From Cyanobacteria bacterium UBA11370 (GTDB lineage Bacteria; Cyanobacteriota; Cyanobacteriia; Cyanobacteriales; Coleofasciculaceae), in contig DNGI01000485.1 of assembly GCA_003486645.1 (NCBI GenBank), positions 2,967 through 13,973 on the forward strand: a stretch of 11,007 bases of DNA, given 5' to 3'. How positions within the stretch are numbered: position 1 is the stretch's first letter; every line of letters begins with the position of its first letter. The notes below the pieces were generated by a model. The model saw only the letters and a program-made list of their open reading frames with translations, had not been told where the DNA came from and ran no database searches. This document shows, piece by piece, positions 1-7,175 of this stretch. Made by a program: the position numbers and the translations under genes.

Positions 1-1
1 A

Positions 2-71
2 TGAGGTACAAATTCCTAGGTTTTGGGGAGTGGGGAGTGGGGAGTGGGGAAGAAAATGCAACTGTACCTCA
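2..71. repeat. Heptamer repeat (GGGGAGT)3.7 enclosed by a 9-bp inverted repeat
   Basis: Bases 25-50 are three full GGGGAGT units plus a partial fourth. The core is flanked by TGAGGTACA (2-10) and its exact reverse complement TGTACCTCA (63-71). Short tandem heptamer repeats of this kind are well known in cyanobacterial intergenic DNA. The block lies just beyond the recQ stop codon, so it would sit in the 3' untranslated part of that transcript. No T-run follows on the minus strand, so it is not a classical Rho-independent terminator. The left arm may continue outside the window. Confidence 0.7.
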
Positions 72-135
72 CCTATTTGAGAAATGCTATAAATCAGTAT
101 CAATTATGATCCCAAAGGAAGGGACAGTTGAGGGA

Positions 136-1599
136 TTAACTTCTTACGCAGTTATCACAGTGTCCGCATTTAAACCCCGATGCCTCCTTGGTGAACCCAA
201 ATGCCTTTAATAAAAATTGCCAACGGCATTCACGGGTAGTGAGATAATCAGTCATCTGGGAGTGCGTCTGTACTTGAGTCTCGCTTAACTTGGTGAGGGC
301 GCGAGAATCTTGGGCTATATGTCTGCGGTAACGAAACGGATCAAGCCATTGCAATTGTCCCGCACTGTGAAGGATAGCGAGAGCGATCTCAGCGTCCTGA
401 AATTGCTTAACTACCGTTTCTATATCCCCTTCCATTGGTAATTTCTTCACCAATCGTTGGGTTTTTTGGTATTGCGATCGCAACTGCTCAATAAAAAATT
501 TACGTTTCTGCTGATCCTCTGGATTTAACCATCCTGTTGGTTCACTCGTCAACATCAGCGCTTCACACGGTTTGCCATCCCGTCCCCCACGCCCCACTTC
601 CTGGATATATTCAGATAAGAGTTGAGGGGGTTGAAAATGGACAACCCATCTGACATCTGGCTTATTGATCCCCATGCCAAAGGCGCAAGTACAGACTACA
701 AATTGAGTCGTTCCACTCAGCCAATTGGCTTCAATTTTACGGCGTTCTTCGGCACTTAAACCAGCATGATAAGCGGCGGTTGCATAACCCCGTCGTCCGA
801 ACGCCTTCGCTAATTCTTCACTGTCTCGCCGTGAACGGACGTACACTAATCCGCTTTGCCCTGGTCGTGCTTTGATAAACTTTAACATCTGATGGCGGCG
901 ACCTCTAGGAGTCCAAGCCGTTTGCACCTTGAGGTTGAGATTTTCCCGATAGGGACTGATTAAAAAGACCTGGGGTTGTTGTAATTGTAAGACATTGCGG
1001 AGTGTTCGCTGGGCGCTGGGGTCAGCCGTTGCGGTGAAAGCGGCGATCGCAATTTCTGTCCCTTCTGGTTTATGCTTGAGTAGGCTGGGTCGTACTGCAC
1101 CCAAACGCCGATAAGCGGGTCGAAAGCTATCTCCCCACTGCACTAAACAATGGGCTTCATCTAGAATTAATCCATTAATCTTCAGATCCGGCTGACACAA
1201 GGGTTCCCACACGGGCGGACTTAGTAAAGTTTCTGGAGAGAGATAAAGTAATCGTAACTGCTGTTGTTCTAAAGCTTGGAGAGTTTGTCGTCGCTGTTGG
1301 GCGGGTATTTCACTATGTAATAAGGCAGCGGGTAAGTTGCGATCGCGTAATTCTTGCACCTGATTTTCCATCAGTGCAACTAGAGGTGAAACAACGAGAG
1401 TTAATCCAGTTTGTAATAAGGCTGGGAGTTGAAACCCAATGGATTTCCCGCTACCTGTAGGCAGAACGATCAGTGCATCGCGCTTGTCTAATAAACTCCG
1501 AACAATTTCACCTTGGGGAGGGCGAAAATTATCATATCCCCAAATTTTCTTGAAGGCAGCACAGACCTCATCCCAAGATGTTGTTTCGATTCCATCCAT
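136..1599 (-). CDS. recQ: RecQ-family ATP-dependent 3'-5' DNA helicase, short form
   Basis: This is an SF2 helicase that would unwind DNA during repair and recombination in the cytoplasm. Visible motifs are: FRPPQ motif 0 (25-29), Walker A LPTGSGKS (46-53), DEAH (147-150) leading into the RecQ aromatic-rich loop with W155 and F159, motif III FTATAD (188-193), motif V around 300-321 (FGMGINKPDV), and motif VI QEVGRGGRDG (333-342). Motif VI has Gly where Ala is usual. Four cysteines at 458, 478, 481 and 484 match the RecQ zinc cluster. At 487 residues it is shorter than E. coli RecQ (about 600), with no HRDC domain and nothing after the zinc cluster. About 100 residues separate the helicase core from the cysteines, and part of this (about 400-425) looks like a winged helix. 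The start is the ATG at 1597-1599, with only a weak AGAG upstream. Family assignment is firm; the exact cellular role is inferred. Confidence 0.93.
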   Translation of the reverse strand: MDGIETTSWDEVCAAFKKIWGYDNFRPPQGEIVRSLLDKRDALIVLPTGSGKSIGFQLPALLQTGLTLVVSPLVALMENQVQELRDRNLPAALLHSEIPAQQRRQTLQALEQQQLRLLYLSPETLLSPPVWEPLCQPDLKINGLILDEAHCLVQWGDSFRPAYRRLGAVRPSLLKHKPEGTEIAIAAFTATADPSAQRTLRNVLQLQQPQVFLISPYRENLNLKVQTAWTPRGRRHQMLKFIKARPGQSGLVYVRSRRDSEELAKAFGRRGYATAAYHAGLSAEERRKIEANWLSGTTQFVVCTCAFGMGINKPDVRWVVHFQPPQLLSEYIQEVGRGGRDGKPCEALMLTSEPTGWLNPEDQQKRKFFIEQLRSQYQKTQRLVKKLPMEGDIETVVKQFQDAEIALAILHSAGQLQWLDPFRYRRHIAQDSRALTKLSETQVQTHSQMTDYLTTRECRWQFLLKAFGFTKEASGFKCGHCDNCVRS

Positions 1600-1935
1600 A
1601 ACAATTCTCTACGATTTTATTAAAAACTTTTTTCTACGAATGCAGGTAAAAATTGGTATTTTAGGGCAAAAAAATAAATTTTACTTGGCAATTTTTCCCT
1701 TACAATAAGAAAAAAGATAATAACCAACCTATCCATTTATAATTCCTGTAGCCATTCTTTTCAAGATAGACAAACGGTGATATTTACTATAACAGTAAAT
1801 CCACTCATTGTGCAGAATAAGTTTAGGAAGATACCCGTGAAATTGCGTAATTGAGTTGTAAATATTTCATAAAGCCTATCCCTAAGCTAGGACACTGAGA
1901 TCCCCGATTTCTCTACAAAGTTGGGCATCTAAAAC
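1600..1935. other. Intergenic gap between the STAND/WD40 gene and recQ
   Basis: This 336-bp AT-rich stretch should hold the recQ promoter and the 3' end of the STAND mRNA. I see no convincing -35/-10 pair, no hairpin followed by a T-run, no RNA gene and no plausible small ORF. It contains a short perfect inverted repeat (1782-1800, listed separately). A stretch at 1896-1912 reads AGAAATCGGGGATCTCA on the minus strand, a type of sequence I associate with dispersed intergenic DNA in cyanobacteria; this is from memory and unverified. Confidence 0.6.
1782..1800. promoter_or_regulatory. Perfect 7-bp inverted repeat with 5-nt spacer
   Basis: ATTTACT (1782-1788) and AGTAAAT (1794-1800) are exact reverse complements around ATAAC. 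The repeat lies about 180 bp upstream of the recQ start. It could be an operator or a weak AT-rich hairpin. Seven AT-rich pairs can arise by chance, so this is tentative. Confidence 0.25.
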
Positions 1936-4900
1936 TCAAATCAGATTTCTATACTTATCTTTACAAAGCGAACGAAGTGTAGTTGGAGTGGCTTCGCTAA
2001 TACTCTGACGTTCTAGATTATTATTCAAATAATCATCCAACCAACTGCAACCCCGTTCTAACAGATCCTCTAAATCCAAATTCCAGAGAATAACGGTTCC
2101 GTCCTTACTTGCCGAAGCGAGTAACTTGCCATCCGGACTAAAACTGACTGCAAAAACAGCATCCTTGTGTCCTTCCAATGAATCGATCAAATGACCCTCT
2201 CGACGAGTCCAAAGATTGACTGTTTTATCTTCACTCGCCGAGGCAATTAAACTACCATCAGGGCTAAATGTGACCCAATTCACGGAACCATTATGACCCT
2301 TCAACGTGTCGATTAATTTTCCATCTCTATTCCAAAGATTGACCGTACCATCACTACTAGCAGACGCAAGCAATTTACTATCGGGACTGAAACTGACCCA
2401 ATTAACTGACCCATTATGTCCCTGTAAGGTATGAATTAACTGACCGTTACGACTCCATACTTTCACCGTTTTATTTTCACTGGCAGAAGCTATTAACTGA
2501 CCATCCGGACTAAAATTTACACCCCAAACTTCAGCCCCATGACCTGCTAATCTTTTATAAGATGTACCATCCGCGTTCCAAAGTTTTACCGTTTTATCCG
2601 CACTGCTAGAGGCAATCAATTTACCATCTGGACTAAAACTAACACTTGTTACCCGATCCTGATGACCCTTTAAAGTTTTATATAAACTACCATCAATTCT
2701 CCAGAGTTTAATGGTTTTATCTCGGCTAGTAGTCGCAATAATTTTGCTATCTGGTGAAAAGGTTACATTAGTCACAGGTTCATTGTGCGCTGGGATACTT
2801 TTAATTAACACTCCATCCTTTCGCCAAAGTTTTAAAGTATTGTCCCAACTTGTAGTTGCGAGGATTTGACCATTTGGAGAAAAATTAACACTACTCACTG
2901 CCTTACTATGCCCCTTAATGGGTTGCAGCATACCTCCATTAATTCCCCAAAGTTTAATCGTATTATCTGCACTCGCAGAAGCAAGAGTGTTACCATCCGG
3001 ACTAAAACTGACTCCTTCCACCATTTTGCCATGCCCTTGGAGAGTTTCAATTAATGTACCATCGGCAGTCCAAAGTTTAATCGTATTATCCGCACTGGCA
3101 GAAGCTATCGTGTGACTATCAGGACTAAAACTAAGACTAATTACAGCATCCGTATGTCCTTGAAGAGTATTAATTAATGTGCCATCAGTGCGCCAGAGTT
3201 TGATAGTATGATCGGCACTGGTAGACGCAATAATTTTACCATCAGGGCTGAAACTTACATCGAGTACAGGTTGATTGTGAGCGGCTATTGTTTTAAGTAA
3301 GGTTCCATCTTTACGCCACAGTTTAATTGTTTTGTCTCGACTTGCCGAAGCAATCAGTTGACCATCCGGACTAAAACTTACTCCTAATACCCAATGATTA
3401 TGTCCGGTAAGAGTTTTAATTAATTGACCATCCTTATTCCAAAGTCTCACTGTTTTATCTTCACTCGCCGAAGCTATCGTCTGACCATCCGGACTAAAAC
3501 TGATACTATGGACGCGATCGCTATGACCGTTTAGCGTTTTCAGCAATAGCCCTTCTTTAGTCCAAAGTTTCACTGTTTTATCTTCACTCGCCGAAGCAAA
3601 CATTTGACCATCTGGACTAAATTTAACCTTATAAACTCCCGCTTCATGTCCTTGTAGAGTTTTGATGGACTGACCATTTTTACTCCATAATTTGATTGTT
3701 TTATCCTTACTAGCAGACGCAATTAATTGACCATTGGGGCTAAAACTCACACTACTCACCCAATCACTATGTCCGATTAAACGGTTGCGTTCTCTAACTT
3801 CATAAACCGCTTGTTGTAGCGCCGCGATCGCCCGCATTCGAGTTTCCGTCGTTATGCCTAGCGATCGCTTCAATTCTCGACCTGCCGATAAACTTTTAAG
3901 TAAGGCATCAAACTTACGGTTAGAAGCCATTAAAGCATCTGAGGAGGCAATCAGAGCAATTAATCTGGCATTGGTTTCACTAAACACTGCCCATATCCCT
4001 AGTCCCGCCGCGATAATTGTAATTAAGGTTAGGGTGACTCCCACTAAACGCGCTTCTCGTAAACTTTTGCGGAGAAATTGATTGAGTCTTTCTTCAGTTT
4101 TTCTTTGTTTTTGAGTTGCTTCTATTTGTTTTTTTGTCGCTTCTTCGAGTTTGTCTTGGAGAGTTTTTTCTCGAATGAGTTGGTTAATTCGATCTTGGCT
4201 TTGTTTATCTTTTCTACGGAGTTCTTCTAATTCGCTCTTGAGAGTCATTTGCTCTTTTTGGCGAATAAATTCGACTAGATAATCATGAATGAGCTGATAG
4301 CGACTAGTGGGAATCTCTGGAAATAAGAATATCAATCCAGATTTTTCTAAAATTTCTAATATTAAATCGAGCTGTTTCGTATCAATAGCCGATTCAATCA
4401 CTAATTCTGCCCTCGTTTTTAGGGGTCTATTGTTATTTTCATCCGTGAGTAATTGCAAAAGTAACCAAGCAGCTTGTTCGTTTTCTGGCCCACAGTCTTT
4501 AATCGCTTTTTCTAAAAATCGCTCGGCTATCTTTTCGACAGAACCTTGCTGCCGATATTGGTCTAAGGTAGTAATATTTTCCGCTTGCAGTTGTGCCCCG
4601 ACTACTTGCAATTCAATGGGGCGTACTTCCCCCAACTCTCGCGCCAAATCTTTGACTAATTCATCAATTAAAGCAGGTTCTAAATAAAAATGAGCGCGTT
4701 CGGTTAAGCTTTGAATAACAGCACGAGCATCAGGTAAAGAAAAGTTCCCTAACGGATACCTAATTTTTTTATCCAGAATATTATTTTCTATACTTTCAAT
4801 ATTGAATTTTTCAACTTCTAGTAAATAGTGCAAATAATCTTCTCGAATTGAGATAATAACTTTAACAAAAGACAAATTTAGACAATCTCGCAAAAATTCG

Positions 4901-6996
4901 TAGAATAGTCGCCTGTTTAATTGAGTCGCATGAGCCAAGAAAAATTCTTCAAATTGATCAAAAATTAAAACGGTTAACAAGTTGTGATCGGCATTTTCTC
5001 GCAACTGTTCCAGAATTTTAGAAGTTAGGTCAAGTGACGGAGTGACAGGATGCAATTCTTCCCCTCTCCCTCTCTCTTTCTCTCCCTCTCTCCCCATCTC
5101 CTCATCTCCCATTCCCGCCTCTAGTAAAGCTGTCATCAATTCCCGAACCCAATCGCTGTAAACTTGGACAACAATCGGCAAGACAATGCGATCGCCTAAT
5201 GTTCTATTTTTGAGCGCAGGGAATAATCCGGCTGAGACAATTGAGCTTTTTCCTACTCCAGAAGGTCCGTGAATTACGGTTAGTTTGCGATCGGCACGAG
5301 TTAATCGTTCAATTAAAGAATTTAGATCCTGTTGACGACCTGATGCGGCGATTTCTTGAGCCACAATTTCTTGCTGTTCAACAGGGGTTAATGTTGGGTT
5401 ACTAACAACTCGCCAAGGTTGAAGACGAGCCGCACCAATGAAGGCTCGGAAGCCGTATAATTGTTCAACTGCCCGTTGTGCTTGTTTGAGTTGAAATGCC
5501 TCTAAATATCGACCTTCTTCAAAGTAGAGAGTCCGCAATTTTTCTAATAAATGCAGGTAGCGTTGAGGTTCGTAGCGATGATCGCTAGAGGTGATCGCGT
5601 CTGGCAAGTCTTGACTAGAGAGTTGCAGGTACTTGATCGCTTGCTGTTCCTGACCAAGTTGCCGATAGGATTTTACTAAAAATAGTTGATATAACTGGGT
5701 TAATAAAAATCCGTGTAATCCTTGATGTTCGTTAGGATTTTCGGCAATTAATTCTAAGAGTGAAAGGGCTTTTTTAGCCAATTGATTAGCCTCTTGCCAC
5801 CGTGATTCTGCTAGTGCAACTTCCGCTAAAAAGCCATAATCTTGAGCAAGTTGTGCCTGCGATCCATACATTTCATGTAAAGTTAGGGATTTTTTAGCCA
5901 AGCGTTGTAACGAATCCCACCCTTCCATATGTTGTAAAACCTCTGCAAGTTGAGTAATAAACTGAGCGACTAAATCTTGACGATTTGCCTGCTCAAAAAT
6001 CTGAATTGATTGGTGTAAATAAGGCCAAGCTTCTTCCCAATTTCGGTATCGTTGTGCCCGATGTAAATCGGCATTACGGCAATAACATAAACCAATATAA
6101 AATAATAAAATAGCCTGTCGTTCTAAATTATTACTAATGCGCCAATATCGCAAGCTTTCTTGGTAACGCGCGATCGCAACATCAATCAGATCACTCGCAT
6201 AATCATATTGACCCAATACAAATTGCAGGCTAGCTTCTAATTCTGGTTCAATACTCTGTTGGCGATTCTGCAAATCCCGCAGCGCAAAATCAAGCTCTAA
6301 ACGAGAACGACAACCCGTTGCTAAATTTAAAGTGGAATGATGACTACAAACTCGCCAAGACGCATATCTCCCGTCGGCGCTATTCAATACAGTTTTAAAC
6401 AGGGAGTTTGCCTTTTGCCGTAGAAAATTAATTAACTCTTCCGTTGCAATTTCAAACTTAATGGGTGTCGCCGCCCAACTGCTAAAATCGGGTGCAAATC
6501 GTACTAACTTTTGCAGCACTTCATCATTCACCCACAACACCAACGGGAAAGGCAACCGTTTCCGAAATTCATCCCGTACTTGATTGGTAGACGTGAGTAA
6601 ATCATCCAGTGCTTCGACGGATTCTAATCCTAAAATCATTAAGGCAGGAGAGGAAGTGGGGAGTGGGGAGTGAAAAAATTCTATTTTGTTGGTCTGATCG
6701 GCTTGTTCCCATTGCCCATTTTCGTCTTTATTCCCATTGCCAAGGCTTACATAATTCTGAATCGTAGTATAAAGCGTTGTTACCGATTCTGGTAGGATTA
6801 ATTCAGCGATTGGGTATCGGCGATCGCAAAGGGTTTTTAACTGTTGTAATATGCGCTTTTGTAGCAGTTTATAATTGCAACGAACTAACACCAGGGAAAA
6901 CTCACCCTGAGACAGTGCGATCGCTCGGTCGAGGGCGTTTAATGAGCGATCATTATATTGGGTAATGTCTTCCAGGTGCTGTGTTACTTCAACCAT
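1936..6996 (-). CDS. Giant nSTAND NTPase with TPR-like helices, one membrane helix and 14 WD40 repeats
   Basis: This is a STAND-class signal-transduction ATPase, a family that typically oligomerises when its repeat domain senses a ligand. Domain order is as follows. Residues 1-205 are an NTPase-like region without a P-loop. Residues about 255-515 are TPR-like helices. Residues about 545-910 are the nSTAND domain, with Walker A GPSGVGKS (577-584), Walker B VLIFDQFEE (676-684) and an SIRED segment (716-720). A charged coiled coil spans 911-982 and a hydrophobic helix 984-1005. A conserved linker ends in VYEVRERNRL (1064-1073). Fourteen WD40 repeats of about 41 residues (1072-1641) and a 45-residue tail complete the protein. 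Positive charges precede the helix (RKSLREAR), which suggests a cytoplasmic NTPase. There is no enzymatic effector domain, so any output must come from partners. The start is the ATG at 6994-6996, without a clear Shine-Dalgarno site. The frame is intact over 5 kb. Ligand and role are unknown. Confidence 0.95.
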   Translation of the reverse strand: MVEVTQHLEDITQYNDRSLNALDRAIALSQGEFSLVLVRCNYKLLQKRILQQLKTLCDRRYPIAELILPESVTTLYTTIQNYVSLGNGNKDENGQWEQADQTNKIEFFHSPLPTSSPALMILGLESVEALDDLLTSTNQVRDEFRKRLPFPLVLWVNDEVLQKLVRFAPDFSSWAATPIKFEIATEELINFLRQKANSLFKTVLNSADGRYASWRVCSHHSTLNLATGCRSRLELDFALRDLQNRQQSIEPELEASLQFVLGQYDYASDLIDVAIARYQESLRYWRISNNLERQAILLFYIGLCYCRNADLHRAQRYRNWEEAWPYLHQSIQIFEQANRQDLVAQFITQLAEVLQHMEGWDSLQRLAKKSLTLHEMYGSQAQLAQDYGFLAEVALAESRWQEANQLAKKALSLLELIAENPNEHQGLHGFLLTQLYQLFLVKSYRQLGQEQQAIKYLQLSSQDLPDAITSSDHRYEPQRYLHLLEKLRTLYFEEGRYLEAFQLKQAQRAVEQLYGFRAFIGAARLQPWRVVSNPTLTPVEQQEIVAQEIAASGRQQDLNSLIERLTRADRKLTVIHGPSGVGKSSIVSAGLFPALKNRTLGDRIVLPIVVQVYSDWVRELMTALLEAGMGDEEMGREGEKERGRGEELHPVTPSLDLTSKILEQLRENADHNLLTVLIFDQFEEFFLAHATQLNRRLFYEFLRDCLNLSFVKVIISIREDYLHYLLEVEKFNIESIENNILDKKIRYPLGNFSLPDARAVIQSLTERAHFYLEPALIDELVKDLARELGEVRPIELQVVGAQLQAENITTLDQYRQQGSVEKIAERFLEKAIKDCGPENEQAAWLLLQLLTDENNNRPLKTRAELVIESAIDTKQLDLILEILEKSGLIFLFPEIPTSRYQLIHDYLVEFIRQKEQMTLKSELEELRRKDKQSQDRINQLIREKTLQDKLEEATKKQIEATQKQRKTEERLNQFLRKSLREARLVGVTLTLITIIAAGLGIWAVFSETNARLIALIASSDALMASNRKFDALLKSLSAGRELKRSLGITTETRMRAIAALQQAVYEVRERNRLIGHSDWVSSVSFSPNGQLIASASKDKTIKLWSKNGQSIKTLQGHEAGVYKVKFSPDGQMFASASEDKTVKLWTKEGLLLKTLNGHSDRVHSISFSPDGQTIASASEDKTVRLWNKDGQLIKTLTGHNHWVLGVSFSPDGQLIASASRDKTIKLWRKDGTLLKTIAAHNQPVLDVSFSPDGKIIASTSADHTIKLWRTDGTLINTLQGHTDAVISLSFSPDSHTIASASADNTIKLWTADGTLIETLQGHGKMVEGVSFSPDGNTLASASADNTIKLWGINGGMLQPIKGHSKAVSSVNFSPNGQILATTSWDNTLKLWRKDGVLIKSIPAHNEPVTNVTFSPDSKIIATTSRDKTIKLWRIDGSLYKTLKGHQDRVTSVSFSPDGKLIASSSADKTVKLWNADGTSYKRLAGHGAEVWGVNFSPDGQLIASASENKTVKVWSRNGQLIHTLQGHNGSVNWVSFSPDSKLLASASSDGTVNLWNRDGKLIDTLKGHNGSVNWVTFSPDGSLIASASEDKTVNLWTRREGHLIDSLEGHKDAVFAVSFSPDGKLLASASKDGTVILWNLDLEDLLERGCSWLDDYLNNNLERQSISEATPTTLRSLCKDKYRNLI
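2074..3783 (-). repeat. 14 tandem WD40-coding repeats, 123-bp period
   Basis: This segment encodes repeats of the form GH-x5-V-x2-V-x-FSPDG-x-IASAS-x-DKT-x-KLW, each close to 41 residues. Anchors spelling FSPDG recur on the opposite strand every 123 bp, apart from a 126-bp step caused by one extra codon in repeat 13. Fourteen repeats fit two seven-bladed propellers. Neighbouring repeats share long identical DNA stretches; for example, repeats 2 and 3 are identical through the KTV and EDK codons. This points to recent amplification or gene conversion. Repeats 5 and 9 have AHN in place of GH, and repeat 11 has ENKT in place of xDKT. Confidence 0.95.
5060..5117 (-). repeat. Purine-rich heptamer-type repeat inside the nSTAND coding region
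   Basis: On the minus strand this stretch is a GAGATGGGGAGAGAGGGAG-like purine tract. It closely resembles the intergenic block at 9601-9630. It encodes residues 627-646, a Gly/Glu/Arg low-complexity segment (GMGDEEMGREGEKERGRG). This lies between Walker A (577) and Walker B (676) of the nSTAND domain and keeps the reading frame. It is probably a surface-loop insertion. Confidence 0.6.
6655..6741 (-). repeat. Heptamer-type repeats inside the N-terminal coding region of the STAND gene
   Basis: On the plus strand, AGTGGGG occurs twice plus a partial copy at 6655-6672, followed by CCCATTG-type units at 6706-6720 and 6731-6741. The same AGTGGGG unit forms intergenic repeats at 25-50 and, inverted, at 7873-7896. 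The segment encodes residues 86-114, a polar stretch (GNGNKDENGQWEQAD, later FFHSPLPT) that interrupts an otherwise ordered domain without breaking the frame. Confidence 0.6.
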
Positions 6997-7122
6997 GATG
7001 GGAATTTATGGGTCTTTCACATCCCCTCTTCTATGGTAGCTATTACAGGACGACAAACAGCAACGAACGAATATGACTGATACCATTTGGTTAATTGTTC
7101 GACACTTATCGGTCAGGATGAG

Positions 7123-7175
7123 GTGTTAGCTGTTAGGTTTTAGGGAAAGCCTGTTTCTCACCTAATACCTAACAC
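7123..7175. repeat. Imperfect hairpin built from TGTTAGG/CCTAACA heptamers
   Basis: The left arm is GTGTTAGCTGTTAGGT (7123-7138) and the right arm ACCTAATACCTAACAC (7160-7175). They pair at 14 of 16 positions around a 21-nt loop. The left side is itself a heptamer series: TGTTAGC, TGTTAGG, TTTTAGG. The right arm overlaps the stop codon (7169-7171) of the nuclease-like gene, so the hairpin would form at the 3' end of that transcript. It may end transcription or protect the RNA. No T-run follows on the minus strand. Confidence 0.6.

Noticed and set aside
1..210. Plus-strand open frame of 69 codons
   Set aside because: It runs through the GGGGAGT tract and into the 3' end of recQ on the other strand, has no ribosome binding site and encodes no recognisable protein.
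1439..1708. Plus-strand 89-codon frame across the recQ start
   Set aside because: Most of it is antisense to the recQ helicase core, and the rest is AT-rich non-coding DNA with no start signal.
1881..1891. CCTA-AGC-TAGG hairpin downstream of the STAND gene as a terminator
   Set aside because: There are only four base pairs and no T-run, so it is too weak to support.
2074..3783. Regular repeats that could be read as a CRISPR array
   Set aside because: The 123-bp period is in frame within a long coding sequence and translates to WD40 repeats. There are no short identical repeats with unique spacers.
2866..4687. Several plus-strand open frames of 60-126 codons within the STAND gene
   Set aside because: They are antisense to a clear protein-coding frame with recognisable domains, and some only mirror the WD40 repeats.
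7123..7175. Rho-independent terminator for the nuclease-like gene
   Set aside because: The hairpin exists, but no T-run follows it on the minus strand and the arm overlaps the stop codon. It is listed as a repeat hairpin instead.
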